Below, in pieces: positions 9,868-20,345 of a stretch of DNA of 64,000 bases. The position numbers and the translations under genes are program-made. Positions within the stretch are counted from its first letter, which is position 1. Each line of letters starts with the position of its first letter. The DNA comes from Clostridium sp. NkU-1 (lineage in GTDB: Bacteria > Bacillota_A > Clostridia > Lachnospirales > Lachnospiraceae), in assembly GCA_001312405.1 (NCBI GenBank), contig BBDR01000007.1, forward strand, positions 62,001 through 126,000, in the 5' to 3' direction. The notes under the pieces were generated by a model. It saw only the letters and a list, made by a program, of their open reading frames with translations, ran no database searches and had not been told where the DNA came from.

Positions 9868-12055
9868 ATGAAGGTACAGTTTTTCAGAAAATGGAAGAAT
9901 CGTGGTTCAGGGCACAGAGGTATGTCATGGCTAAAGGAGAAAGGAGCAGGGAAATATCAGCTTTCAACTAAGATCGCATGCATCGCCGGAATCATGCTGG
10001 TGGTCGTTTTTACGGTTTTGATCGGAATTACATCAAGAATGACAAAAGATGCCATGAAACAGTCCGCATTCAGGGAGCTAAAGACTCTGGCATCTGAGAA
10101 TGGAAAGATGATCCAGCAGACCCTTGATGAGGCAAGGCAGGTATCGAACAGTATTACCTATTATCTTGAGAATTCGACGGCTAACAGAAAGGTCCTTCAG
10201 GCGCTGAGGATCAAGTCGGGTCCTTCAGCCGAGCCGCTTTATAAGAGTCAGATATTTGATGATGTTACCCTGGACAGCCATGGTATGAAAATGGAGGATT
10301 ACATGCTGACGACCATCAAGTCCTCTGTTCTATACTCCAAGGGTATTGTAGGAGTTGGTGTCCTGTTTGAGCAGTATGCCATGAGCTCTGCGGCCAGAAG
10401 CTATAGTTTGTATGCCGGCAGGGATGGGACGCTCAGGGACTGCGGCATGTACGAGGATTATTCTTCCGCCGATTATTTTGTAAAGGTGATGGAGGAAAAG
10501 GCTCAGGTCATTACACAGCCATATGAATCAAATGGAATGATGATCATCACCATGCGGTGCCTGTGATCGTAAGCGACAGGGTGCTGTGCGTGGTCGCCGT
10601 TGATGTGGGCCTGGACCGTTTTAACCAGATGAAAACGGCGGATTCCTCTTATCCAAGCATACAGACCTTCATTTTAAATGAATCAGGAACAATTATTTCA
10701 GAAAGCACAGGCAGCGGACTTGTGGGAACCAGTGTTTCTGATTTCGTCAACAGCGGGACATGTAAAGAGGGAATAAGTACTGGGATTGCCTCTGGCTCTG
10801 ATTTTTATGTTGTGGATCCAGGCAAAAAAAGGAGATACCTATTATTTCTTTGAGCCGATTCAGCTAAATGGTTCCAGCTGGTATTCCGTTACCGCGGTGG
10901 AAGCGGGAGACATGAACCGGGAAGCAGACAGAGTGTCTTCCTTGATGGTCATTATTTCCATCATTGCCATGATTGTTATTCTTTTTATCATTGCATTTAT
11001 CATAAGAAGCAGTTAAAGCCCATCCATAAGATCGTAGCGGCTGCCGGGAAGATTGCGGAAGGGGATTTAAACGTTTTTGTTGATGTGAAATCCAACGATG
11101 AAATCGGCCTTGTGGCAGCTTCCTTTGAACAAATGACAGTGAACCTAAAAGAGGTAATTGACCGCATCTCCTTTACGCTGAACGAAGTTGCGGACAACCA
11201 TTTAGACTTAGACGTGGAACTGGGCCTTAAAGGAGAATTTTCCCAGCTTGAAAAAGCGGTAAAGCAGATTGTCATGAATTTAAATTCGGTCATGAATGAA
11301 GTCAATCAGGCAGCAGCCAGGTGGCACTAAGCTCCGGGCAGGTTGCAAACGGTTCCCAGCTTCTGGCAAACGGCTCTGAGGAACAGGAAAGAACCGTTGA
11401 CATGCTGTCCGGTTCCATCAGCCAGGTTGCGGAAAAGGTCAGGCGTCTGGCAGAAAAAGCCGGAGAAGTTTCCCTGCAGGTTCAGATGACTGGTACAGAG
11501 GTGGTAAACTGTGATATGTCCATGCAGAACCTTTCCAGTGCCATGAATGAAATTCACGTTTCTTCCGGTGAGATCGGAAAAATCATCAAGGTAATTGAAG
11601 ATATTGCATTCCAGACCAATATCCTGGCTTTAAATGCTGCAATAGAGGCAGCAAGGGCAGGGGAGTCCGGAAGAGGATTTGCAGTGGTTGCCGGTGAGGT
11701 ACGTAATCTGGCTGCGAAAAGCTCTGAAGCAGCAAAGAATACCACAGCTTTAATCAAGGATTCCATAAATGCTGTAGAAAAAGGCAATCAGATATTGGAT
11801 GAAACCGTTCAGTCCATGATGAAGGTTCTGGAGGATTCCGCCTTGGCAGTGGATTCCGTGGATTCCATCTCAAACATAGCTTCCCAGGAAGCAAAGGCCG
11901 TGGAAGAGGTGACAAAGGAACTTGGAAGAATCTCTTCCGTAGTTCAGAACAATGCCGCAGCTGCGGAAGAAAGTGCGGCCTCCAGTGAAGAACTATCCCA
12001 GCAGGCCCAGCTTTTGCGGGAACTGGTAAAGAGCTTCCGCCTGAGAGAGGAATAA
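9868..12055 (+). CDS. Methyl-accepting chemotaxis protein 1 (four frame breaks)
   Basis: Transmembrane chemoreceptor of about 729 residues. A membrane segment near residues 35-57 is followed by an extracellular sensor region of dCache size. A second membrane segment (about 365-385), a HAMP linker and a signalling domain with the conserved hairpin tip [16 protein letters not shown] complete it. Frame breaks: lost G near 10554, the A7 run 10826-10832, a lost A near 11008 and a lost C near 11317. It should sense an unknown external ligand and control CheA. A terminator follows 34 bases after the stop. It is one of three such receptors in the window, none next to other che genes. Confidence 0.9.
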
Positions 12056-12088
12056 ATGATACATAATTAATTTCATACAAGAAGGCGG

Positions 12089-12128
12089 AAACAGAGTTAA
12101 ATGAAGCTTACATTTAACTCTGTTTTTC
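12089..12128 (+). terminator. Terminator of the first chemoreceptor gene
   Basis: A 15-bp perfect inverted repeat (12089-12103 with 12111-12125), seven-base loop, ending in T residues. Confidence 0.9.
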
Positions 12129-12276
12129 CTTGCTCAGACGAATAAAAAAATATATAATATTCGAATAAAAGCAAAAAAATATTTTAAAACAACATCAAAA
12201 AAATGAATATAAAATCTAAATAATTATAAACAATTTAAAAATTAACAAATAATATATTAAAATAATTAAAGAAGTA

Positions 12277-12305
12277 TTGACAAAATAGAGCTTGTACGCT
12301 ATAAT
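12277..12305 (+). promoter_or_regulatory. Consensus promoter ahead of an orphan RNA
   Basis: Perfect TTGACA at 12277-12282 and perfect TATAAT at 12300-12305, spaced 17 bases, preceded by about 140 bases of very A/T-rich sequence that could act as an UP element. This is among the strongest promoter matches in the window and no gene follows on this strand. Confidence 0.85.
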
Positions 12306-12311
12306 AAAGCC

Positions 12312-12764
12312 ATAACAAAAGGTAACTAATGAAAAGAGTTCAAATCTAACGAAAGGAGGTACAGTCCACCAGAAAGAGCAGACTGGCTTCGTTTATATAA
12401 TGATAAATGAAGCAAAAGGAAAACCAATCTGCCGATGTTAAAAGCCAATCTTTGAAGAGATGATTAGTCATTAATGAAAAAGAGAGAATTCATGAGAAGG
12501 AAAAACTGTAAGAGATTCCAAAGGTCAACAAAAGAAAGTTTAGGACATATGAGGAAACAGTCAGGCAATAGAGCTAAGGCCATGAATCTGGTGTATAACA
12601 ACGGGGAGCGGAAAAATTAATATAGATCATGTTGAAAAACGTGTACCATGTACAAGGTAACAGACATGAGAGAAACGAGGTATTAAGACCAATGGACGAA
12701 GTAATATAGAAACGGATATCGATTATAGGGAAATATCAAATCGGTATCCGTTTCTATCTGTTTT
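12312..12764 (+). ncRNA. Candidate structured noncoding RNA of about 450 nt, class unknown
   Basis: The stretch lies between a consensus promoter and a strong terminator, on the strand opposite to the next gene, and holds no convincing protein gene. Local structure is clear: a nine-base stem with one mismatch (12378-12386 with 12424-12432) encloses a nine-base stem with one G-U pair (12387-12395 with 12404-12412). Further on, 12627-12632 pairs with 12664-12669 around a small hairpin at 12642-12654. An AAAGGAGGT at 12353-12361 resembles a ribosome site, but no start codon follows at usable distance. A 48-codon lysine/arginine-rich frame at 12474-12620 lacks a ribosome site. I do not see the hallmark motifs of RNase P, tmRNA, SRP or 6S RNA. 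The RNA ends are estimates. Confidence 0.6.
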
Positions 12765-12766
12765 TT
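12706..12766 (+). terminator. Terminator of the orphan RNA
   Basis: An 18-bp stem (12706-12723 with 12740-12757, one G-U pair) with a 16-base loop is followed by a T-rich tract to 12766. It abuts the restored stop codon of the convergent radical SAM gene at 12768. Confidence 0.88.
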
Positions 12767-12767
12767 A

Positions 12768-13677
12768 TTAAAAGATCCCTTCCAAATCAAAGGGCGGCGT
12801 GTATTCTTCTTTTGCGCTGCTTTTTTTCCTGCATAAATCCCTGATCCAACCCAAGTCTGATGGCTTCATCAAGCACTTTTCCATATTCATACGATGTAAT
12901 TCTCCGGTTGATTTCCGGGAAGCTTTCACTTCGGTAGAATGGGGTGTACTGGCTCATAAGACTGATATAATACATTCCCTCCGGCAGTTCATCTTTCATC
13001 CAGTGAAGAAGGCGGATGGAATCCTCCTTTGCCCCTGGAAGCACCATATGGCGTATTATGACACCCTTTTTCATAAGGGCGCCTTCGGAATCAAACTGGG
13101 GAGCCCCGGTCTGGCGTATCATCTGTTTTATTGCCTTTGAGGCCGCAGTAAAATAATCGGGAGCCTTACTGTAGCGTGAGGAAAGCTCGGAACTGAAGTA
13201 TTTTAAATCAGGAAGCCACACATCGATGTATGAGGCCAGCTCCTTTATGATTTCTTCTGATTCATACCCTCCGCAGTTATAAACCACGGGAATCGTAAGC
13301 TTTGATTTTATAAGATCCAGGGCCTTTAATACAGAGGGAAGATACTGGGTGGCAGTGACCAGATTAATGTTGTGGGCACCTTCCTCCTGAAGCCTTAAGA
13401 AAATACGGGAAAGGTCTTTGCTTGTGATTTCCTTTCCGAAACCCTCCTGGCTGATGGCATAATTCTGACAAAAGCAGCAGCCAAGAGTACAGCCGGAAAA
13501 AAATACGGTACCGCTTCCCCGGCTTCCGCTGATACAAGGCTCCTCCCAGTGGTGTAATGCGGCCCGGGCCGCTTTTATGGTATCGCCGCACCCGCAAAAG
13601 CCGGTACTCACATGGCGGTTTACTCTGCAGTTTCTGGGACAGAGGCTGCAGGATTCGTATATATGGTCAAGGTTCAT
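12768..13677 (-). CDS. Radical SAM protein, PflA-related
   Basis: A radical SAM enzyme of about 302 residues. The SAM/[4Fe-4S] motif is CTLGCCFC (CxxxCxxC, near residue 63). The N-terminus carries further cysteines, CSLCPRNC and GFCGCG, as in the uncharacterised pyruvate-formate-lyase-activating-enzyme relatives often annotated only as radical SAM protein. The reading frame breaks at the T7 run on the plus strand near 12824-12830; after correction the C-terminus ends with a PPFDLEG segment and stops at 12768-12770, as expected for the group. Its substrate is unknown and no glycyl radical enzyme gene is adjacent. Start at 13677. Confidence 0.8.
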
Positions 13678-13876
13678 ATGTTAAACTCCTGTTATTTATG
13701 AAGGCAGCCAGCCGGGCGGACATGCCTGCATGTTCATTTGGCGGCGGCTGTTATGACAATAAGAAATTTGCAAAGCGCATTTCACATCGATGACAAAGTC
13801 ACTTTTGTGCATAAATATATTAAATAAAATGCAAAAAAATTGCAAGATAGAGATGATATACAGGGAAAGATGCAAA

Positions 13877-14758
13877 TTAATATCCTTTTGGCAGGACCGC
13901 CTGCTCCCTGTATTCTTTAGGGGAAAGGCCGAATTCCTTTTTAAAGGCCCGGTAAAAGCTGGTGTAATCCGTAAAGCCGTATTGATGGTACAGCTCCCCA
14001 AAAGGGATGCCGGAGAGGATTCCGTTTTTACTGGCCTGAAGCCTTTTTTTCAGGATGTACTGGTGAAGGGAAATCCCCATATTATCCTTAAATACATGGG
14101 AAATGTGATATTTGCTGGCATAAAAAAAGGAGGCCAGATGATCCAGGGACAGATTTTCTTCCAAATGGTTGTTAATATAATCACAAATATTTAAATAAAG
14201 CACGTTTTCGTATGCAGCAGGCACCTGGTGGAGCATGTCGTAAGTGATCCGGTTCAGCAGCAGCATGAAGGAATGGATCTGCAGCTCTGAATTCAGCTTA
14301 TGGAATGCCTTATTTCCGTGAATTTCTTCAAGAAGGTCCAAAAGACGGCCCTGGATATTCTGAAATGTGACAAAATCCCTGCGAAAATGGTAATGCTTAT
14401 TCTCCGAAACATAACGAAAACTGTATGAAAAGTCCTCTGACCAGGAACACATGGTCTCAAAATAATAACGGCTGATCCAGAGAACGATCCGCTGATAGGT
14501 TTTTCCGGTGGAATGGAAAATAGGGTGGTGCTTTACCTCGGGAGGAATTAACAGGTAATCCCCGTACTGCAAAGGATACTGTTTCCCTTCCACATCATAG
14601 GTCACATCCCCGTTTAAGAAAAAAAATACACCTCATAATAGGAGTGGCTGTGGTCCACAACATGATTCAAGTCCAGATCTTTATAAAAAAAACACTTCAA
14701 ATTCTCCTGAATTCATATACTGCCGCTCATTAAAGCCGGTGGACAATTCTTTTCTCAT
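13877..14758 (-). CDS. AraC-family transcriptional regulator
   Basis: A regulator of about 293 residues with an N-terminal cupin-type sensing domain (VDHSHSYYEVYFF, then YPLQYGDYLLIPPEVKHHP) and a C-terminal AraC double helix-turn-helix ending FGLSPKEYREQ. The gene runs opposite to the mannonate dehydratase gene, and the shared 190-base space holds the likely operator, so it probably controls hexuronate breakdown. Two compensating breaks occur in the N-terminal part at A8 runs on the plus strand, 14685-14692 and 14619-14626. Between them the frame reads as expected for the cupin domain. Start ATG is at 14758-14756. Confidence 0.85.
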
Positions 14759-14787
14759 TTAAAAATCACCTTTCCCCTTCTATCTTC

Positions 14788-14894
14788 ACTTGCGCTGCAA
14801 GTTCAGATACGCCCTATTATAAGCCATGACCGCAAGTTTTGCAATGTGAACGGCAAATAAATCCATGGTAATAAGGTAACGTTTTGTTTATACT
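14788..14894 (+). promoter_or_regulatory. Divergent control region between araC-type gene and uxuA
   Basis: A perfect interrupted palindrome, ACTTGC-GCT-GCAAGT, lies at 14788-14802, and a related GCAAGTTTTGCA is found near 14832-14843. TATACT at 14889-14894 is a good -10 box for uxuA, but the -35 position is poor, as expected for an activator-dependent promoter. The AraC-type protein is the natural candidate to bind here. Confidence 0.5.
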
Positions 14895-14948
14895 GAATCC
14901 ACAAGGCAGGAAAAGAAACTTATTATAGGATTGCTAAGGAGGTATTTT

Positions 14949-16004
14949 ATGAAATTATCATTCAGATGGTATGGAGACGATGACAAGGTAACCTTACAGA
15001 ACATCCGTCAGATTCCAGGCATGCATTCCATTGTAACGGCTGTTTACGATGTTCCCGTAGGGGAAGTGTGGGGCAGAGAAAGCATTGCCCACTTAAAAGA
15101 AGAAACGGAAAAAGCAGGACTTGCTTTTGAAGTGATCGAGAGCATTCCGGTTCATGAGGATATTAAATTAGGAAAGCCAGCCAGAGACATGTATATTGCT
15201 AATTATTGTGAGAACATCAGGCGTGTGGCAAAAGCAGGGATCAAGTGCATCTGCTATAACTTTATGCCGGTGTTTGACTGGACCAGGACCCAGCTGGATC
15301 ATGTGCTGGAGGATGGTTCTACCTCTCTGGTTTATTATCAGGACCAGGTTGATAAGGTTAATCCCCTGGAAAGTGAAAGCGACTTAAGCCTTCCCGGCTG
15401 GGATTCCAGTTACACAAGAGATGAGCTTAAGCAGGTGGTAAGCGAGTACAATTCCATGTCAGAGGATGACCTTTGGGATAATTTAAAATATTTCCTGGAG
15501 GCGGTCATTCCTGTTGCAGCGGAATGTGACGTGAATATGGCGATCCATGAAGATGACCCATGCTGGAGCATCTTTGGACTTCCTAGAATCATTACCTGTG
15601 AGGAAAACCTGGACCGTTTCTTAAAGCTTGTAGATGATAAGCACAATGGAATCACCCTCTGTACCGGTTCCTTAGGCTGTTCCAATAAAAATGACGTGGT
15701 AAAGATGGCTGCCAAATATGCGGCTATGGGACGTATTCATTTTGTCCATGCAAGAAATGTGGCAATCCTGGAGGATAACCAGGGCTTTGAAGAGCGCGCC
15801 CATTTGTCAACCTGCGGTTCCCTGGATATGTTTGCCATCTTAAAGGCTCTTCATGACAATGGATTTGACGGTTATATGCGCCCGGACCACGGCCGTATGA
15901 TCTGGGGTGAAACAGGCCGGGCCGGTTACGGGCTTTATGACCGGGCACTTGGCGCAACCTATTTAAACGGTCTTTGGGAAGCGATTGAAAAAACCAGCAG
16001 ATAA
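14949..16004 (+). CDS. uxuA: Mannonate dehydratase
   Basis: Dehydrates D-mannonate to 2-keto-3-deoxygluconate in glucuronate catabolism. The intact 351-residue protein has the family's N-terminal [12 protein letters not shown], the central [15 protein letters not shown] and the metal-binding segments [18 protein letters not shown] and [12 protein letters not shown]. The ATG at 14949 is preferred over one 18 bases upstream because AAGGAGG at 14936-14942 is correctly spaced for it. An SDR reductase gene follows after 43 bases, and the AraC-type regulator is divergent. The alpha/beta-barrel, Mn/Fe-dependent UxuA type is implied. Confidence 0.95.
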   Translation: MKLSFRWYGDDDKVTLQNIRQIPGMHSIVTAVYDVPVGEVWGRESIAHLKEETEKAGLAFEVIESIPVHEDIKLGKPARDMYIANYCENIRRVAKAGIKCICYNFMPVFDWTRTQLDHVLEDGSTSLVYYQDQVDKVNPLESESDLSLPGWDSSYTRDELKQVVSEYNSMSEDDLWDNLKYFLEAVIPVAAECDVNMAIHEDDPCWSIFGLPRIITCEENLDRFLKLVDDKHNGITLCTGSLGCSNKNDVVKMAAKYAAMGRIHFVHARNVAILEDNQGFEERAHLSTCGSLDMFAILKALHDNGFDGYMRPDHGRMIWGETGRAGYGLYDRALGATYLNGLWEAIEKTSR

Positions 16005-16047
16005 GAGGCACTCTGAATGGACAATAAATAGGAAAGAGGGAATTCAT

Positions 16048-16896
16048 ATGGCATTATCATTTGGAACGGATTTAAGCGGCAAGGTAGCAGTTGTAACAGG
16101 AGCAGGCGGAGTGTTATGCGGCATGTTCGCAAAGACTCTTGCAGAAGCGGGAGCAAAGGTTGCGGTTCTGGATTTAAACGAAAGCGCTGCAGAGGGAATT
16201 GCGGCTTCTATTAATGAGGCAGGCTGTAAGGCAAAGGCTTACAAGGCCAATGTTCTGGAACGGGCAAGCCTTGAGGAAGTTCATGCAAAGGTTTTGGCAG
16301 AGCTTGGTCCCTGCGACATCCTGGTAAACGGCGCAGGCGGTAATAACGCAAGAGCCAATACGGATAAGGAATATTTTGAGATGGGAGACATTGAGGCGGA
16401 TACAAAATCCTTCTTTGATCTGGACCAGTCCGGTGTTGAATTCGTTTTCAATTTAAACTTCCTTGGAACCCTGCTTCCCTGCCAGATTTTTGCAAAGGAC
16501 ATGATTGGCAGAGAGGGCTGCAGCATCTTGAATATTTCATCCATGAATGCTTTTTCTCCCCTTACAAAGATTCCGGCATACAGTGGCGCAAAAGCTGCTG
16601 TCAGCAACTTTACCCAGTGGCTTGCAGTCCATTTTTCCAAGGTAGGTATCCGGGTAAATGCAATAGCACCTGGCTTTTTCGTTACAGCCCAGAATGAGAA
16701 GCTTCTGTTTCAGGAAGATGGAACTCCCACACCAAGGACCAACAAGATTCTGTCTGCAACTCCAATGGGACGTTTTGGAGAAGCGGAGGAATTAAACGGC
16801 GCCCTTTTATTCCTTTTGAATCATGCGGCAGCAGGTTTTATCACCGGCGTGGTACTGCCTATTGACGGCGGATTTTCCGCTTATTCCGGCGTATAG
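16048..16896 (+). CDS. SDR oxidoreductase, likely D-fructuronate/mannonate reductase
   Basis: A classical short-chain dehydrogenase of 282 residues, intact. It has the cofactor loop TGAGGVLCGMFAK near residue 18 and NGAGGNNA, then the catalytic ISSMN Ser, and YSGAK supplying Tyr and Lys. Directly behind uxuA, it most likely reduces D-fructuronate to D-mannonate, the step before UxuA, as the SDR-type enzymes of Bacillus and clostridia do in place of the long-chain UxuB. The start ATG 16048 has AAAGAGGG upstream at about 16033-16040. A strong terminator lies 20 bases after the stop. Confidence 0.85.
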   Translation: MALSFGTDLSGKVAVVTGAGGVLCGMFAKTLAEAGAKVAVLDLNESAAEGIAASINEAGCKAKAYKANVLERASLEEVHAKVLAELGPCDILVNGAGGNNARANTDKEYFEMGDIEADTKSFFDLDQSGVEFVFNLNFLGTLLPCQIFAKDMIGREGCSILNISSMNAFSPLTKIPAYSGAKAAVSNFTQWLAVHFSKVGIRVNAIAPGFFVTAQNEKLLFQEDGTPTPRTNKILSATPMGRFGEAEELNGALLFLLNHAAAGFITGVVLPIDGGFSAYSGV

Positions 16897-16915
16897 TCAG
16901 AATATTAAAAATATC

Positions 16916-16972
16916 AGCCTCTTCCATCGGATCGCAGTGGGCAGCGCCGGGCCGGGAAGGGGCTATTTTTTT
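16916..16972 (+). terminator. Terminator of the uxuA operon
   Basis: Ten-base stem (16916-16925 with 16955-16964, one G-U) with a GC-rich loop, followed by seven T residues at 16966-16972. Confidence 0.8.
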
Positions 16973-17072
16973 GTCAATGGATTTTCACCAAAGGAAAAAA
17001 ATAAAAAAATACTTGGTTGTAATTTCTTTTTAACAAAAATTCGACAAAAATCTTTTCCATTTTCTGGATGCG

Positions 17073-17102
17073 TTGACAAATGGTTACAAAATATTGTATA
17101 AT
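17073..17102 (+). promoter_or_regulatory. Promoter of the second chemoreceptor gene
   Basis: TTGACA at 17073-17078 and TATAAT at 17097-17102, spaced 18 bases, 61 bases before the start codon. Confidence 0.8.
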
Positions 17103-17163
17103 GAGAAAAACCATAAACAAAGTGTTATGGTTTACATTTACCAAAGACGAGGAGCATAAGGCA

Positions 17164-19199
17164 ATGAAGACATCGGGGGAAAAGAAACGAAACCTGAAAG
17201 CGTTACTAGCGACGAAGAAAGTGAAGGCGGAAAAAATAGGAAATAAAAGTACATTCCTGAAATCACTGAAGATGAAGATGCTGGCATTCATTATCGCAAT
17301 TATTTTGGGATTGGCTGTGACCAACATGGTGATCAGTATTACAGTCAGTTACAAAGGAATCACAGATGTTGTGAAAAATGATTTGGAATCAACGGGTAAG
17401 CTTGTAAACAGCCTGGTAGTACAGAACTTGAATCAGATGAAGCTAAGCGTTGAGGCCAGTTCACAGGGCGGAAGTTTAAAATCCATAAATTCCAGGGTTG
17501 TAACGGAATACCTTTCCAACCAGTGCAAGCTTTACGGTTACAAAGACCTTGAAGTGATCAGTATGGATGGCACGATTACCCGAAGTGCAAGCGGAGAGAA
17601 TATCGGCGGGAAATACGAAGTCACAGGATACCTTGAAAAGGCCATGAATGGTGAGACCAGCATTTCCACCACGGAATATAACAACAACAACGAATTGGTG
17701 ATCCGTGTTGCGACTCCTTATGAGTATGGAGTTCTTTTGGGAACTTATGACGGCTCCGTTTTAAGTGCCTGATCAGTGACTTAAGGATCGGAGAGAGCGG
17801 CAATGCCTTTATTATTGACAATACAGGAACCATGATCGCCAATATAACACCAGAGCTGGTTCATGACCGCCAGAATTTTATTGAGCTTGCAAAGTCAGAT
17901 AAATCTTATGCTTCTGTAGGCCGTATGTTCCAGACCATGCTCAGTGGAAAAACGGGAACTGGCAATTACGAATACAAGGGAGACAACCGTTTTTGCTTTT
18001 ACAGCCCGGTAACAGGCAGCGATGGCTGGGCTTTGGGCGTGGCAGCATCGGTTAAGGAAACCACCGCTTCCATCTATATAGTAGTTTTTGCAATGGGCGT
18101 GTTTGCCGTCATATCAATCGTGGTTGGCTGCTTCCTGGCATTCTGGTTCGCAGGATCCATTGCAGGTCCGGTATCAGCCATTGCAGCGAGAATGAAGCTT
18201 TTTACAGAAGGAGATTTGTCCAGCGAAGTTCCGGTTGTAAAGCGCAGGGATGAGATCGGCCAGCTTGCCGATGAGATTACCAGTTCCGTACATAGCGTTA
18301 AATCCTATATCACTGAGATCGCAGCCGTATTAGGAAATATCGCATCCGGAGATTTCAGCCAGTCTGTTGGCATGGAATTCCAGGGAGATTTTAAGGTGAT
18401 TAAAGAATCCATTGACAGAGCGGAAGACTTACTTTCAAAGACCATGGAAACCATCAGTATTTCTGCGGATGAAGTGGCAAAGGGCAGTACAGGTGTCCCA
18501 GGGGGCGCAGAATTTAAGCCAGGGTTCTGTGGAACAGGCAGCTTCTGTGGAAGAGTTATCTTCCTCAGTTAATGAGATATCTAACAGCCTTATGAGCACT
18601 GCAAAGGCTGTGGAAGATGTGAATAAGCAGGCAGGACGGGTAGGAGAAGCCATGGAGAGCGGAAATGCCAGATGCATGAAATGATGCAGTCCATGGATCA
18701 GATCAGCAGAAAATCCAAGGAAATTGAAAAGGTCAATAAGCTGATCGAAGATATTGCCTTCCAGACAAATATTCTTGCACTGAATGCCGCCGTAGAAGCA
18801 GCCAGGGCAGGCGAAGCCGGAAAAGGCTTTGCAGTTGTTGCAGATGAGGTCCGCAATCTTGCAGGCAAGAGTGCCAATGCAGCAAAGGATACCTCCAGCC
18901 TGGTGGCAGATACCATTGCAGCTGTTAATACGGGAACCAGCATTGCATCATCAACAGGGGAAACATTAAACGGAGTTCTTTCAGAAACCAAGAGCATGGT
19001 TTCCGCCATTCGCAGATCCGCAGAGGAACTGAAAGAGCAGAGTGATAAGGTTACCCAGGTTACCTATGGAATTGAGCAGATTTCTTCCGTAGTTCAGAAT
19101 AACTCTGCTACCGCAGAGGAAAGCGCTGCCGCCAGCGAAGAATTATCCGGCCAGGCAGAAGGCTTACGGGAATTAATGAGTAAATTCCGGCTGCGTTAA
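17164..19199 (+). CDS. Methyl-accepting chemotaxis protein 2 (three frame breaks)
   Basis: Chemoreceptor of about 678 residues. The ATG at 17164 follows GAGGAG at 17149-17154. A lysine-rich cytoplasmic N-terminus precedes a membrane segment (near residues 40-62), a Cache-type extracellular domain, a second membrane segment, HAMP and a signalling domain with the tip [16 protein letters not shown]. Breaks: a lost C near 17771, a shift near 18492 (the expected text GSTQVSQGAQ implies one extra or two missing bases) and a lost C near 18668. The ligand is unknown. Its signalling domain is closely similar to the receptor at 9868-12055. Confidence 0.9.
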
Positions 19200-19225
19200 G
19201 GCTTTGGAGTTTTAGAATATTAAAA

Positions 19226-19262
19226 AATAAGAAGGCCCTCTTAAGGGGTCTTCTTATTTTTG
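19226..19262 (+). terminator. Terminator of the second chemoreceptor gene
   Basis: Inverted repeat AATAAGAAG (from 19227) with CTTCTTATT, closed by a CCC/GGG stem and followed by T residues. It lies 30 bases after the stop and just after the end of the convergent small gene. Confidence 0.8.
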
Positions 19263-19280
19263 GATTCATTTTCTCAGTCC

Positions 19281-19478
19281 TTATCCACATTTTTTTGCAT
19301 GGGGAATGTAGGGATAAAGGTCTTCATATGCTTCCAGTTCAGCTTCGGACTGTGGAGCCGAGGGAATAAGTCCCGTGCAGTCCATAGCGGAGCAGGTCTG
19401 AATATCGATATCATAATTATTATTGGAGGTTAAGGATTCAGACTTCTTTTTATTGGTCTCTTTTTTTCCTGATTTCAT
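19281..19478 (-). CDS. Small acidic protein with paired cysteines, function unknown
   Basis: A 65-residue product with a lysine-rich N-terminus, then CSAMDCTGLIPSAP, an acidic stretch and a C-terminal AKKCG. The ribosome site is convincing: AAGGAG (plus-strand CTCCTT at 19488-19493) is nine bases before ATG 19478. The proline- and cysteine-containing pattern does not look like chance translation, and nothing is encoded on the other strand. I do not recognise a family. It may be secreted without a signal or act as a small metal-binding or regulatory protein, but this is not shown by the sequence. Confidence 0.6.
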   Translation of the reverse strand: MKSGKKETNKKKSESLTSNNNYDIDIQTCSAMDCTGLIPSAPQSEAELEAYEDLYPYIPHAKKCG

Positions 19479-19662
19479 TTCATATTCTCCTTCCGGCAGT
19501 CTAATAGGAATCTCTTCTGTTAGTTTGAGGAAAAACAGCGTAATTATTCGTTGCCTGTATGATCTCTTTTATTTTTGCGTTATAAGATCCGCTGGAAACC
19601 GTTGTATAGAATAAAGGACAGCATTGTTCATGAGTCAACGAGTATTACAGGGGGAAATAAAT

Positions 19663-20184
19663 ATGAAGATTGCCTTTTTTACAAATGAAAAACAGATGCC
19701 GGGGTTAGAAAAGGCCTGTCCCGGTAATTGGAGCTGCCTGTCAAAGGTTGATTATTTCCCCATAAAGGAGGAATATTTCCCGACGTTGGAATGTGCCGTG
19801 TATGACATGATTATAATTTTTCCAAAAGGAAAAAAAGGCTTTTGCCAGGAAAAATATTCTGTAATCTTTAACGGCCAGTCCTGCATCCTGGATACCAGGG
19901 ATATTCTTTACCTGGAATCCTATTACCGGAAAACCAGCATAGTGGCGGGCAGCGGAAGGATGCGGATCCGGGCAAGGCTTGATGAAGAGGAAGAAAAACT
20001 TCCAAAAGACCGGTTTGTCAGGATCAGCAGGCATAACATCATCAATATGCAATATGTGAGGAATGTAAAGGGAGAGGCTGTTGAGATGCAGAACGGGGAG
20101 GTTCTGTATGTCAATGGCCGTAGAAGAAAAAGGTTTGAAAAAATATACAGGGACTTTTTAAAAGATAATTGTATGATATTGTAG
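19663..20184 (+). CDS. LytTR-domain DNA-binding protein
   Basis: A 173-residue protein whose second half (about residues 75-170) is a LytTR domain: DTRDILYLESYYRKTSI, then FVRISRHNIINMQYV and NGRRRKRFEKIYRDFL. The N-terminal half lacks a recognisable receiver domain, with no clear Asp phospho-acceptor pattern, so it may be controlled by something other than a histidine kinase. ATG 19663 is chosen because GGGGGA at 19650-19655 precedes it. No kinase gene is adjacent. LytTR regulators bind paired 9-bp direct repeats and often control surface or peptide-signalling genes. Confidence 0.8.
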   Translation: MKIAFFTNEKQMPGLEKACPGNWSCLSKVDYFPIKEEYFPTLECAVYDMIIIFPKGKKGFCQEKYSVIFNGQSCILDTRDILYLESYYRKTSIVAGSGRMRIRARLDEEEEKLPKDRFVRISRHNIINMQYVRNVKGEAVEMQNGEVLYVNGRRRKRFEKIYRDFLKDNCMIL

Positions 20185-20345
20185 AAGCATTTAAAAGAAG
20201 CGCAATAATTCCATTAAAAAGCGCAAACCGCCTTGCGCTGGATAAAAGACCATGATAATGTTATTCCTATCTAAGAGATAAGAGTTTTATTCCAAAAGTC
20301 GGCAGATCACATCTAAATCCATTCTACATATTCTGTAAAATCAGG

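Noticed and set aside
12474..12620. 48-residue lysine/arginine-rich open frame inside the orphan RNA
   Set aside because: No ribosome site lies before the ATG and the residue make-up follows the purine-rich RNA; treated as chance, though a conserved peptide would overturn this.
19624..19662. TTG at 19624 as start of the LytTR protein
   Set aside because: GGGGGA at 19650-19655 serves the ATG at 19663, and the extra residues are not needed for any domain.
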